Shown: positions 18,753 to 27,631 of the stretch, piece by piece
Layout: the number at the start of each line of letters is the position of its first letter
How positions within the stretch are numbered: the stretch's first letter is position 1
From: Chloracidobacterium sp.
Lineage (GTDB): Bacteria; Acidobacteriota; Blastocatellia; Pyrinomonadales; Pyrinomonadaceae
Assembly (NCBI GenBank): GCA_015075585.1
Contig: JABTUB010000002.1
Location: 620,001-684,000, forward strand
DNA: 64,000 nucleotides
Direction of reading: 5' to 3'
The notes under the pieces: model-generated
What the model saw: only the letters and a program-made list of their open reading frames with translations
Databases searched by the model: none
What the model was told of the DNA's origin: nothing
Program-made: the position numbers and the translations under genes

Positions 18753-19178
18753 TCAACTGAGAGGCTTTGTATCATCCTCTGAAGCATCGAAAAGCGATGG
18801 CGGTTCGGGCATCTGCGGCGCTTCGCTCTGCATATCACGCTGCATTTGCACTACGGCCATTTGTGCCTGCTCGGCATCACGCGCTGCAATGCGCAGCGTC
18901 AATTTGCCGTCCTTGTGGGGAACGCCGTTGAACGCGATCAGGCTGCGCGGCCGCACCTCGACCCTCGCCGGCACAACTAGGAAGCCGCGCTTGAACTTGA
19001 TGTCGAGGATATCCTCGATCGAAATGCCCTTTTCCTTCACACCGTCGGATATTATTCCGAAAAGCTTCGATTCGAACTCAAGGACGATGCCCGCCGGCGA
19101 AAATTTCGCCAGTCCGTTCACTTCGGAAAATCCGCCGTTCGTCTTTGTCTTAAATGGAATACTGACAAAAGATCGCAT
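18753..19178 (-). CDS. Hypothetical cytoplasmic protein
   Basis: I do not recognise a named family in this 141-residue protein. It has no signal peptide or membrane helix. The first 110 residues alternate strands and short helices (LAKFSPAGIVLEFESKLFG, EDILDIKFKRGFLVVPARVEVRPR), a pattern recalling small PH-like or DUF304-like folds, followed by an Ala/Gln-rich helix and an acidic tail (SLFDASEDDTKPLS). It is the last gene of a minus-strand run with the CBU_0592-like and YCF48-like genes; 12 bases separate it from the former, so co-transcription is likely. Confidence 0.65.
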   Translation of the reverse strand: MRSFVSIPFKTKTNGGFSEVNGLAKFSPAGIVLEFESKLFGIISDGVKEKGISIEDILDIKFKRGFLVVPARVEVRPRSLIAFNGVPHKDGKLTLRIAARDAEQAQMAVVQMQRDMQSEAPQMPEPPSLFDASEDDTKPLS

Positions 19179-19190
19179 ATCTCACCGGCG

Positions 19191-19439
19191 TCAGTTCTGC
19201 CGCAGGAACCACTTTCCGATCCCGTAGAGGCTGATCAAAAGCCAGAATGATTCTACTATAAAGGACGGCAGGTTGAACGCGAAGATCAGCGAGATAAGTA
19301 TAAGCAATGCTCCCGCCGCGTTCAGCAGCGAATAGCTCAGATGTTCGCTTTTGTTCCTTTCCGTTTGCAGCAGGATATAGCAGCCGACGATCACCGCCAC
19401 ACCGGCCGCACCTACGACGTCGAACCACTGAACGGTCAT
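19191..19439 (-). CDS. Small CBU_0592-like multi-pass membrane protein
   Basis: An 82-residue protein from ATG 19439 with three hydrophobic helices (about 6-22, 36-52 and 54-72). The pattern DVVGAAGVAVIVGCYILLQ, YSLLNAAGALLILISL and FNLPSFIVESFWLLISLYG matches the small CBU_0592-type membrane family, whose function is unknown. Its ATG overlaps the TGA of the preceding YCF48-like gene (ATGA, 19439-19436), showing translational coupling. The longer frame to 19538 is an Arg-rich shadow of that gene. Confidence 0.78.
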   Translation of the reverse strand: MTVQWFDVVGAAGVAVIVGCYILLQTERNKSEHLSYSLLNAAGALLILISLIFAFNLPSFIVESFWLLISLYGIGKWFLRQN

Positions 19440-20452
19440 TTCAGCTTGTAAACACCGGCGGCGTCGCCGACCGCCCACACCGATGTTCTGCCGCGGGCAG
19501 CAACGGCGTTCAAACTCTCGCGGCCGACCTCCTTCCATGTCGCTCCGCCGTCATTTGAGATATCGGAGCCCAGCGCACCGACGGCGATGACCGTCTTTGC
19601 GTTAATGAACGCAACGCCCGAGCGATAGCCGAGGCCGCCGGTCAACGGCTTCCACGAATGGCCGCCGTCCGATGTGGCAAATACGTTGTCGCCCGCAGCC
19701 GTAGGCTTCTCGTAATTGCCGCCGACAATGATGCCGTTGTGAGCATCGCTCATAGCGATCGAAAAGATGCCGCTGCCGGACGTGCCTTTGACCATCGGCG
19801 TATTGGCCGCACCCCAGCTTTTGCCGCCGTTATGCGAGTGAAAAACGCGGGCATCGGAGCCGCCGGTCACGAGGTAGAGCAGGTTCTTATCAACGGCGAT
19901 CAGGCATGTGCCGCTCGCCGCGAACGCCGCTTCGCCGGGCTTTGCCTGCGGAAGGCCGTCGGCAGGCAGCGGCTTCCATGCCTTGCCGTCCTCGGTCGCG
20001 ATCAACCGGAATTTGCCGTCAACAGGATCGCTCATCGCCACGCAGTGCGTCGCATTCCAACAAGCGACGGCGTCGTAAAATGCCTTCTCGTCCGCGTTTT
20101 GGAACTGAAGTTCCCAGGTCTTGCCGCCGTCCGTCGTTTTATAGATCCGCGAGGCCCCGCCGTTACCGATGCTCAAGACGTACGCCGTTTTCGCATCGAA
20201 CGCCTCGACATCGCGGAAGTCCAGACCCTGTGCACCCGGCACGCGTATCACGTCCCACCGTTTTCCGCCATTGATGGTGCGTATGACCGTGCCGCCGGTT
20301 CCGCTTGCCCAAATGACCTTTGCGTTCACGACCGAGAGCCCGCGGAATGACGTCTTCGCCTCAAGCCCCGCAACCTTCTGCTGCACCCACTGCGCCGACA
20401 CCGCAAACCCGCACACCAGAACCGCCGCGGCCAATAAGATCGTTCTTCTCAT
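19436..20452 (-). CDS. YCF48/BNR-repeat beta-propeller secreted protein
   Basis: A 338-residue exported protein. The signal peptide is MRRTILLAAAVLVCGFAVSAQ (ATG 20452; an alternative ATG at 20470). The rest is a beta-propeller of repeats with the photosynthesis-system-II assembly factor (YCF48) and BNR signatures: TINGGKRWD, TTDGGKTWE, SHNGGKSWG, TSDGGHSWK, SNDGGATWK. There is no photosystem here, so the annotation only describes the fold; in non-phototrophs such proteins are periplasmic or surface binding proteins. It is coupled to the small membrane protein downstream. Confidence 0.85.
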   Translation of the reverse strand: MRRTILLAAAVLVCGFAVSAQWVQQKVAGLEAKTSFRGLSVVNAKVIWASGTGGTVIRTINGGKRWDVIRVPGAQGLDFRDVEAFDAKTAYVLSIGNGGASRIYKTTDGGKTWELQFQNADEKAFYDAVACWNATHCVAMSDPVDGKFRLIATEDGKAWKPLPADGLPQAKPGEAAFAASGTCLIAVDKNLLYLVTGGSDARVFHSHNGGKSWGAANTPMVKGTSGSGIFSIAMSDAHNGIIVGGNYEKPTAAGDNVFATSDGGHSWKPLTGGLGYRSGVAFINAKTVIAVGALGSDISNDGGATWKEVGRESLNAVAARGRTSVWAVGDAAGVYKLK

Positions 20453-20650
20453 AACTGCTATTCGTACCACTTAAATACGCCATCTGCAACAGTACCGCAC
20501 ACCAGCATGGCCGCGGTTATCAGTTGACTTTCGGCTTTCGCTTTGCGGCCTTTGCGTCCTCAGCTTTATCATCTTTGCGGTTCTCGATCTATCAGCAGAC
20601 GGAAACCGAAAAGATCGCGTAAGCCCTCAGCGCTGCACAAAATGATCGGC

Positions 20651-21907
20651 TCAATAAACCATTCTCGCCTTGACGGTGGCGGGAACGTCCTTCAAAAGTT
20701 CGAACGCTTCTTTTGAGAGTTTCGATTCGACATCGAGGATGACGTAGCCGATCTCGTCGTTGGTCTTGAGATACTGGCCGGCGATGTTGATGCCGCGGCC
20801 CGAGAGACGCGAGTTGATCTCGCCGAGCACGCCGGGGACGTTGCGGTGAATGTGCAGTATGCGGTGAGTGCCGGCCTGTGCGGGCAGCGAGACGGGCGGC
20901 ACGGTATGTGAGCCGTCGCTGGTGCCGTACTCGACATACTTTATAAGCTTGCCGGTAACGTCGAGGCCGATATTCGCCTGAGCCTCTTCGGTCGAGCCGC
21001 CGATGTGCGGCGTCAGGATCACGTTCGGCAGATTTTGCAGGACACTCGTGAATGCATCACCCGTTCTTTCGGGTTCATCCGGAAAAACATCGACCGCGGC
21101 ACCCGCGAGTTTGCCGCTCTTTAACGCCTTTGCGACCGCATTCAGATCGACGACATCGCCGCGGCTGTAGTTGATGAGGATCGAACCTTTTCGCATCGAC
21201 CGAAGAGCGTCGGCGTCGATCATATTCCTCGTCGTGCGGTCGGAAGGAACGTGCAAAGTTACGATGTCGGACCTCCGCAAAAGCTCTCGAAGCTCGCGCG
21301 TCTGTCGTGCGTTGCCGAGCGGCAATTTCGTCACCGCGTCGAAATAGATGACGTGCATTCCCATCGCCTCGGCCATCGTCGAGACCTGCGAACCGATGTT
21401 GCCGTAGCCGATTATGCCGAGCGTTTTACCGCGCAGCTCAAAGCTTCCCTTCGACTCCTTGAGCCAGATTCCGTTGTGTGCGGCCGCGTTCTTATCCGCG
21501 ATCTTGCGTATCAGCATCACGCATAATCCGATCACCAACTCGGCGACCGAACGCGTGTTCGAGTACGGAGCGTTGAAGACCGCAATTCCCTTCTCCGTCG
21601 CCGACGCGAGATCGACCTGATTCACACCTATGCAAAAACATCCGACCGCGAGCAGCTTGTCCGCCGCCTCGATCACGTCCCGCGTGATCTTCGTCTTCGA
21701 CCGAATACCGACAAGGTGCACGCCCTTGACCGCCCTCACCAGCTCGGCCTCGCTCAACGCGCCGCCCATACGCTCGATCTGCGTATAACCGCCCGCCTCA
21801 AGCTCCGAGACCGCCGCGTTAGAGATATTCTCAAGCAGAAGTATCTTAATTTTGTCGCGAGGATATGATGTCGAAGCTACTCCCATCTGTTTATCGTTGT
21901 GCGGCAT
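20651..21907 (-). CDS. serA: D-3-phosphoglycerate dehydrogenase
   Basis: A 418-residue enzyme for the first step of serine synthesis, oxidising 3-phosphoglycerate with NAD+. The substrate and NAD domains show GIRSKTKITRDVIEAA, the Rossmann LGIIGYGNIGSQVSTMAEAMG, the INYSRGDVVDLNAV segment, and LTPHIGGSTEEAQ with the catalytic His. Residues about 345-418 are a C-terminal ACT domain (HRILHIHRNVPGVLGEINSRL) for serine feedback, the arrangement of the short E. coli-type enzyme. An internal ATG at 21886 is another possible start. The gene lies 12 bases after the VOC gene. Confidence 0.95.
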   Translation of the reverse strand: MPHNDKQMGVASTSYPRDKIKILLLENISNAAVSELEAGGYTQIERMGGALSEAELVRAVKGVHLVGIRSKTKITRDVIEAADKLLAVGCFCIGVNQVDLASATEKGIAVFNAPYSNTRSVAELVIGLCVMLIRKIADKNAAAHNGIWLKESKGSFELRGKTLGIIGYGNIGSQVSTMAEAMGMHVIYFDAVTKLPLGNARQTRELRELLRRSDIVTLHVPSDRTTRNMIDADALRSMRKGSILINYSRGDVVDLNAVAKALKSGKLAGAAVDVFPDEPERTGDAFTSVLQNLPNVILTPHIGGSTEEAQANIGLDVTGKLIKYVEYGTSDGSHTVPPVSLPAQAGTHRILHIHRNVPGVLGEINSRLSGRGINIAGQYLKTNDEIGYVILDVESKLSKEAFELLKDVPATVKARMVY

Positions 21908-21919
21908 TCAACTTATATT

Positions 21920-22309
21920 CTACTTCTCTTCGTGTAGATACAGCCGGTTGCCGTAGAGATCGCGGAGGAAGATGAACTTTCCATACGGCTCGTCGATAAG
22001 GTCACCTTCAAGTTCTACGCCATTTGCCTTGAACCTTGCGATATCGGCCTCGATGTCATCGGTTGTGATCCCGAGCAATGCATTGTCCGCATCTGACTGT
22101 TTACCTACCATTGCCTTGCCTTCGTCCGTGTGAACCGGCGCAAGCGAGATCTCAAATTCTTCCTGGCCAGGCAGGCAGACCGTCAGCCATCGATTGCCTT
22201 CGCCGAAGCTAGCGTCAGTGTGCACCGCAAACCCTAGCTTCTTCGTGTAAAAATCCAACGCCTCCTGCTGATCGCGTACGAGCAGGACAAATGATTTTAC
22301 TTTTTGCAT
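21920..22309 (-). CDS. VOC (glyoxalase/bleomycin-resistance fold) protein
   Basis: A 129-residue single-chain VOC protein: VKSFVLLVRDQQEALDFYTKKLGF at the start, a central WLTVCLPGQEEFEISL and the second half FKANGVELEGDLIDEPYGKFIFLRDLYGNRLYLHE. Metal ligands of the glyoxalase type (His/Gln and Glu) are only partly evident. This subgroup is usually annotated as glyoxalase or extradiol-dioxygenase-like without a known substrate. It is upstream of serA on the same strand, 12 bases apart, and marks the left edge of the AT-richer accessory region. Confidence 0.85.
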   Translation of the reverse strand: MQKVKSFVLLVRDQQEALDFYTKKLGFAVHTDASFGEGNRWLTVCLPGQEEFEISLAPVHTDEGKAMVGKQSDADNALLGITTDDIEADIARFKANGVELEGDLIDEPYGKFIFLRDLYGNRLYLHEEK

Positions 22310-22520
22310 AATTACTATTGTCCGCGAAATGCTATTAACGGTGCAAGCCTAGCGGCCCCCGAACGAGAGTCCAGTTAAGAAATGAGAGTGAACATCCTTT
22401 TACGTATAATGTATAATTCTGACCTTAAACTGGATCGGCGAGGTCACGAGTTTATCGAGGAGGGCGTTTCGCTACATCCCGCAAGCTTGAATGACTCGGC
22501 ACTGATCGAGTTCATCGGTG
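22310..22520. other. Intergenic stretch without supported gene
   Basis: No convincing gene. Two overlapping TATAAT-like hexamers lie at 22405-22410 and 22412-22417. A short open frame from 22382 (60 codons) runs into the repeat segment starting at 22521; it lacks a ribosome binding site and family resemblance. Confidence 0.5.
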
Positions 22521-22655
22521 GAATAATGGTACTAGGATTGACTTTTATTCGCATGTCAGTGTAACATACCGCCCAATTTCTCATAACAATTTGTAAGAGA
22601 AAGTTTTGGAACTATGCCCATAGGTTTTAAAACTAGATCAGCGACCATGGTAATG
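22521..22655 (+). repeat. Promoter/leader repeat, copy 1 (about 135 bp)
   Basis: Nearly identical to 27344-27478, same orientation, with only scattered substitutions (the densest at 22530-22536 and after 22645). It contains a sigma-70-type promoter and then two small inverted repeats: TTTCTC/GAGAAA around an ACAATTTGT centre (about 22577-22602) and GTTTTAAAAC (22624-22633). Directly after it is a (CGTT)x4 tandem run (22667-22682). Both copies lie upstream of plus-strand genes that are otherwise unrelated. Confidence 0.85.
22538..22567 (+). promoter_or_regulatory. Sigma-70-like promoter in repeat copy 1
   Basis: TTGACT (22538-22543), 18-base spacer, TAACAT (22562-22567). The two hexamers and the spacer are fully conserved in the second repeat copy, which supports function. 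Transcription would begin near 22574 and read toward the TPR-SUMF1 gene. Confidence 0.6.
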
Positions 22656-22722
22656 TTCGTCTCGCTCGTTCGTTCGTTCGTTGCGATTGTCTTACTAAAA
22701 ATCACAAAACAAGTGAAATCTC

Positions 22723-22762
22723 AAGGATGCAGGCCGAGCGATCGGTTTGCGTCCTTTTTTTT
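22723..22762 (+). terminator. Terminator-like hairpin immediately before the TPR-SUMF1 gene
   Basis: AAGGATGCA (22723-22731) pairs, with one G-U, with TGCGTCCTT (22748-22756). An inner stem CCGA/TCGG closes a GCGA tetraloop. Eight Ts (22755-22762) follow. It ends only 15 bases before the ATG at 22778 and lies downstream of the repeat promoter, so it either ends a ~190-base leader RNA or acts as an attenuator. Confidence 0.75.
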
Positions 22763-22777
22763 ATATTTTAAACAGCT

Positions 22778-24517
<1,740 letters not shown>

Positions 24518-24688
24518 CTCTCTGACGTCAGAATCGGTAAAAGGGATTTTGCCGAGCGTGCATAGAGAGTACAAGAGATCATCCGGCGATGCCGTAAGGC
24601 ATCCGAAAAACGCAGCAGGCACAGGTTGTCGAGTAGGTCAGAAACAATTCGAAAAACCGCCTGTGTCTTTAAATGGCGATTTACATTA
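24518..24688. other. Intergenic stretch between SUMF1 gene and palindrome field
   Basis: No gene. One perfect hairpin GATGCC-GTAA-GGCATC (24588-24603) stands 71 bases after the SUMF1 stop; without a U-tract it is a weak terminator candidate. The rest shows no clear signal. Confidence 0.5.
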
Positions 24689-24736
24689 GTCGTCGAAGAC
24701 GACGGGATATTTGTAGCCCATATCGCAAGATATGGG
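24689..24736. repeat. Two REP-like hairpins
   Basis: GTCGTC-GAA-GACGAC (24689-24703) and CCCATATC-GCAA-GATATGGG (24717-24736), both perfect stems. They open the palindrome field around the IS200-like transposase gene. Confidence 0.75.
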
Positions 24737-24760
24737 ACACGATCATAACAGGAAGGCCGA

Positions 24761-24917
24761 ACCGTCGAAGACGGTGATATATCTTCGATGACGGCGTTAG
24801 GATATTATGCCACCATCTTCGATGGTTCCATGAAACATTGACGCCATTCCCATGGTTCACACCGTTGAACCCACGGTTTGCACCGTGGGCTACAATTATA
24901 CCGTCGTCTCCGACGAC
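24761..24917. repeat. Composite palindrome unit, 5' copy (BIME-like)
   Basis: Hairpins in order: ACCGTC-GAA-GACGGT (24761-24775), ACCATC-TTC-GATGGT (24812-24826), GGTTCA/TGAACC (24854-24871), CCCACGGT-TTGC-ACCGTGGG (24870-24889) and GTCGTC-TCC-GACGAC (24903-24917). The same order, with the same connecting words ATTATGCC and GGGCTACAA, recurs at 25415-25544 on the other side of the transposase gene. Confidence 0.85.
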
Positions 24918-24931
24918 TATGCACGAATAAG

Positions 24932-25433
24932 CCGTCGAAGACGGTGATATCACGACGATGGCACACACATATACCAATCTTATTTACCACGTCGTTTTTA
25001 GTACGGAAGGCCATATCCGTTCACTCACAAAAGAACGCCGTGCCGAACTTTTTGCCTATCTCGCGGCATTGATAAAAGAGAAAAAAGGCCTTCCTTTGAT
25101 AATCAACGGTGTCGAAGACCACGTTCATCTGCTCTTCGAATTGCCGCCGAGCGTCGCGTTGTCCGACGTGATGCGGTTTCTCAAAGCGAATTCGTCCCGA
25201 TGGTTCAAAGAGCGATTCGAGATACCTTTCGCATGGCAAACCGGCTTTGGGGCATTCAGTGTTTCGCGTTCGGTTGTTCCCAAAGTGTCGGATTACATTC
25301 GCGATCAGGAAGAACACCACAAAAAGCGGGGTTTCCGCGCGGAATTTATCGCCCTATTAAACAAAAGTGGTGTCGATATTGACGAAGATGATCTATGGAA
25401 GTAAAGGTTCAAACCCGTCGAAGACGGTGATAT
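24932..25433 (+). mobile_element. IS200-like/RAYT element bounded by identical 19-base palindromic words
   Basis: The word CCGTCGAAGACGGTGATAT occurs at 24932-24950, just before the transposase ATG (24958), and again at 25415-25433, just after its stop (25404). A third copy is at 24762-24780. The hairpins are CCGTC-GAA-GACGG. Y1 transposases of the IS200/RAYT type recognise such subterminal hairpins, so this is the likely mobile or mobilising unit; the exact ends are inferred. Confidence 0.7.
24958..25404 (+). CDS. tnpA: IS200/IS605-type Y1 (HUH) transposase, REP-associated
   Basis: A 148-residue single-domain transposase that cuts and joins single-stranded DNA through a 5'-phosphotyrosine. 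The HUH metal motif is HVH (His55, His57) in GVEDHVHLLFEL; the catalytic tyrosine is Tyr113 in VSDYIRDQEEHHKKRGF. The start MAHTYTNLIYHVVFST is typical. The length is normal and the frame intact, so it may be active. It has no partner tnpB. Palindromes on both sides make it a REP-associated tyrosine transposase (RAYT-like) candidate. No ribosome binding site is visible; the start lies 14 bases after a hairpin. Confidence 0.9.
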   Translation: MAHTYTNLIYHVVFSTEGHIRSLTKERRAELFAYLAALIKEKKGLPLIINGVEDHVHLLFELPPSVALSDVMRFLKANSSRWFKERFEIPFAWQTGFGAFSVSRSVVPKVSDYIRDQEEHHKKRGFRAEFIALLNKSGVDIDEDDLWK

Positions 25434-25544
25434 ATTTTCGGCGTCCGATATTATGCCACCATCTTCGATGGTTCCTTGAAATGTCGGTGTCGTTTCCCCT
25501 CGGTTTGCACCGTGGGCTACAAATATGGCGTCGTTTTCAACGAC
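25415..25544. repeat. Composite palindrome unit, 3' copy (BIME-like)
   Basis: A shorter counterpart of 24761-24917: CCGTC-GAA-GACGG (25415-25427), ACCATC-TTC-GATGGT (25458-25472), a decayed CGGT-TTGC-ACCG (25501-25512) and GTCGTT-TTC-AACGAC (25530-25544). The last arm carries compensating changes relative to GTCGTC/GACGAC, a sign that the hairpin is kept by selection. Confidence 0.85.
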
Positions 25545-25564
25545 TGGGGAGGCTTAACTATTTT

Positions 25565-26776
25565 ATGAAAACATTATTCATATTACTGACGACAATAATT
25601 TTCTGCTCTTCGGCATTCGGACAGCAAAAGAAAGAAGTATCAAAACCCTCGCAGATCGGCATAACCGCCCCGATGCGCCGCCCCGGCGATATTCAGCCCG
25701 CACGCCCGCCGTCCACGCAGGCAAACACGTCGGGAAATCCCGCTCCTTCGGGCAATGCTAATGAGCTTGTCCAAAAGATCTTCGCCAACATGACCACTTA
25801 TGCCAAAAAATCGCAAAATTGGCGGGTAGGATCAGATTGGGAATATACTACCTTTACTAATCTATCGCTTACCGGCAACGTCCTTATCGTATCGGAACGA
25901 GTTAAAGGCCGTTATATTGACAAAGCACGTGATGATTGCAAGGTAACGATCGACAAAAATTCTTGGGTTAGGCTTTGGAAAGAGCCAACAACAGGGATAA
26001 TGGATGGCCTGAGTTTGCATGGCGGCGGCAAATCATGCGAATTCCACTATGAGCCGGGAGCGAACAATGCAAATTTTAATCAGCTCAACGGCCTGGTTGA
26101 ACAGCTTCGAAATTTGGATAGGACACCAGCTTCGGTAAGCTCAAATAGTCAAACTTCTAACGCCAATCAATCCTCGACAAGAATAACCGTAAACCCAGCC
26201 GAAACCGCCCAGATAAATCGTCTGAAAAGGCAATTGGGCGGATCGGCCCGGCAAACGCAACAGATACAGACGGGCGAGCTGGCAGACGGTAAGGCTAAAG
26301 GCTTTAGCCATCCCTTAGCGGGACGGATCGTAAAACAATATCCCGTTAATAATGATTGCAGCACGGGAATTGTCGGAAATAAGCGGGTCTGTTGGGGAAC
26401 GTGGGGATCGACTGAAGGAGTTCAGGTGCGTGTCAAAGGCCCCATCGCCGCAGGTTACAGCACTTACAAGGGGCAAAACACCGTTTATTATGAATGGCGT
26501 ATTCAAATAAAAAATCCGACTAACAACATAGCCTGCTTAAATTATAAGTTCACCTATAAAGGCGGCTATCGTTCGTATGACGAGGACATCGGCGCCGGCA
26601 TACCAATGCTCGGCGGAGCGTGTGTTGTTCCGAACGGAACCACCGAAGGCGGCGGAAATAGTGAGTCTTCAAAAACTTTCTCGCCTGAATCGGATGTCCA
26701 TGTGGATATTCTTAACGTGCGTACCTGCTCAAAATGGAAGCAAAACGATTCGACCACTTTTGAGTGTATAGAATAG
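25565..26776 (+). CDS. Secreted hypothetical protein
   Basis: A 403-residue exported protein I cannot place in a family. The signal peptide is MKTLFILLTTIIFCSSAFG (ATG 25565; the longer frame from 25367 is translated palindrome sequence). A Pro/Ser/Asn linker (residues about 25-60) is followed by a first domain (about 60-180, NWRVGSDWEYTTFTNLSL and a CKVTIDKNSWVRLW strand). A second Asn/Ser/Gln linker precedes a C-terminal beta-rich domain (about 270-403) with six or more cysteines (DCSTGIVGNKRVCWGTW, NIACLNYKFTYKGG, RTCSKWKQNDSTTFECIE), suggesting disulfides. GGGGAGG at 25546-25552 may serve as the ribosome site. It is AT-richer than the core genes. Confidence 0.7.
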   Translation: MKTLFILLTTIIFCSSAFGQQKKEVSKPSQIGITAPMRRPGDIQPARPPSTQANTSGNPAPSGNANELVQKIFANMTTYAKKSQNWRVGSDWEYTTFTNLSLTGNVLIVSERVKGRYIDKARDDCKVTIDKNSWVRLWKEPTTGIMDGLSLHGGGKSCEFHYEPGANNANFNQLNGLVEQLRNLDRTPASVSSNSQTSNANQSSTRITVNPAETAQINRLKRQLGGSARQTQQIQTGELADGKAKGFSHPLAGRIVKQYPVNNDCSTGIVGNKRVCWGTWGSTEGVQVRVKGPIAAGYSTYKGQNTVYYEWRIQIKNPTNNIACLNYKFTYKGGYRSYDEDIGAGIPMLGGACVVPNGTTEGGGNSESSKTFSPESDVHVDILNVRTCSKWKQNDSTTFECIE

Positions 26777-26914
26777 CCTCGGGTTTTGCCGCCGATCCGA
26801 GCAGCGGCGCAGCCGCAAGCAGTTTATTACGACGGTCGGAGAAGCAGAGTTTCTCCGCACATCGAGCCGCAAGATCTTTGGAAGGAATGCATTGAGATGA
26901 TCTTTGCTTCTCTG

Positions 26915-27265
26915 TCACCGCAGGTGTTTTGGCACGTCTTTGACCTTGATGCCGAGTTTCTTGGCGAGGTTCTTCCACCTGCCGTCTTTGTCTAGATAAT
27001 AGACGTAGGCGAGGTCTATGCCTTCGCCATTCACTTTTACTTCCCAATAGCCTTGATAGCCGGCATCCACGGCCTCGACGGTAGTGATCTCTTCGACGCG
27101 GTCGCCCTTGTCCTCGCAAGGAGCACAATAATGGCGAATTTGCTTCTTATCCTGCAAGAAGGCCGCCGCCTCGATCCAGCTGATCTTCTTCGCGTACGCC
27201 CTCAGTATTATCTCTTGTCGCTTCATGGCCTGCTCCACCGCGGCCTTTCCGTAGAGTCTCGTCAT
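26915..27265 (-). CDS. Hypothetical protein, possible chimera with a transposase N-terminus
   Basis: A 116-residue frame from ATG 27265 (an ATG at 27301 is also in frame). The first 38 residues (MTRLYGKAAVEQAMKRQEII, then RAYAKKISWIEAAAFL) resemble the N-terminal helix-turn-helix start of ISNCY-like transposases. The remaining part (from DKKQIRHYCAPCEDKGDR on) is unlike a transposase: a CAPC motif, EAVDAGYQGYWEVKVNGE and a basic KKLGIKVKDVPKHL tail. It may be a fusion formed by insertion and deletion, or a real small protein. There is no operon partner; the plus-strand secreted gene converges on it. Confidence 0.5.
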   Translation of the reverse strand: MTRLYGKAAVEQAMKRQEIILRAYAKKISWIEAAAFLQDKKQIRHYCAPCEDKGDRVEEITTVEAVDAGYQGYWEVKVNGEGIDLAYVYYLDKDGRWKNLAKKLGIKVKDVPKHLR

Positions 27266-27343
27266 TACTCGATTCTCCACCGCCGCACCCAAAGCGGACA
27301 TATCATCTGCTATTCACACCGGACATATGATGTGCTAACTACA

Positions 27344-27478
27344 GAATAATGGGATCAAGATTGACTTTTATTCGCATGTCAGTGTAACATACCGCCCAAT
27401 TTCTCATAACAATTTGTAAGAGAAAGTTTTGAAGCTATGCCCATAGGTTTTAAAACTAGATCAGCGATCACGGTGACG
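27344..27478 (+). repeat. Promoter/leader repeat, copy 2 (about 135 bp)
   Basis: Second copy of 22521-22655, offset 4823 bases, same orientation. After the conserved block the sequences diverge: here CTGTCCAGC is repeated twice (about 27480-27497). It lies upstream of the zinc-ribbon gene run starting at 27632. Between 27500 and 27609 I see no gene. Confidence 0.85.
27361..27390 (+). promoter_or_regulatory. Sigma-70-like promoter in repeat copy 2
   Basis: TTGACT (27361-27366), 18-base spacer identical to copy 1, TAACAT (27385-27390). Reads toward the zinc-ribbon gene run with a leader of about 235 bases. Confidence 0.6.
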
Positions 27479-27609
27479 CTCTGTCCAGCCTGTCCAGCCC
27501 CCGTTTTTTACCCCGAAAGGAAAGCTAGTGATTTAACGCTTCCGAGTTTAGGGAAAGTCGAGCCGGAGGCGAGGCTTTCACTAAACCATCTTTGTGTCCT
27601 TATTAATTT

Positions 27610-27623
27610 TGGGTCATGACCCA
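27610..27623. promoter_or_regulatory. 14-base perfect palindrome before zinc-ribbon run
   Basis: TGGGTCATGACCCA, a perfect dyad ending 8 bases before the ATG at 27632. It is placed where an operator or translation-blocking hairpin would act. No matching regulator is identified. Confidence 0.5.
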
Positions 27624-27631
27624 TAAATATT

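Noticed and set aside
19436-20452. Photosystem II assembly factor function
   Set aside because: YCF48-like repeats only define a propeller fold; no photosynthesis gene is present in the window.
22382-22564. 60-codon frame upstream of and running into repeat copy 1
   Set aside because: Its end lies in the promoter repeat and no homologous start exists at copy 2; likely chance.
24689-24944. CRISPR array
   Set aside because: Repeated words are short palindromes of several kinds with unequal spacing, not regular repeats with unique spacers, and there are no cas genes.
25367-25564. N-terminal extension of the secreted protein at 25565
   Set aside because: It would translate the palindromic repeat unit and overlap tnpA; a signal peptide begins exactly at ATG 25565.
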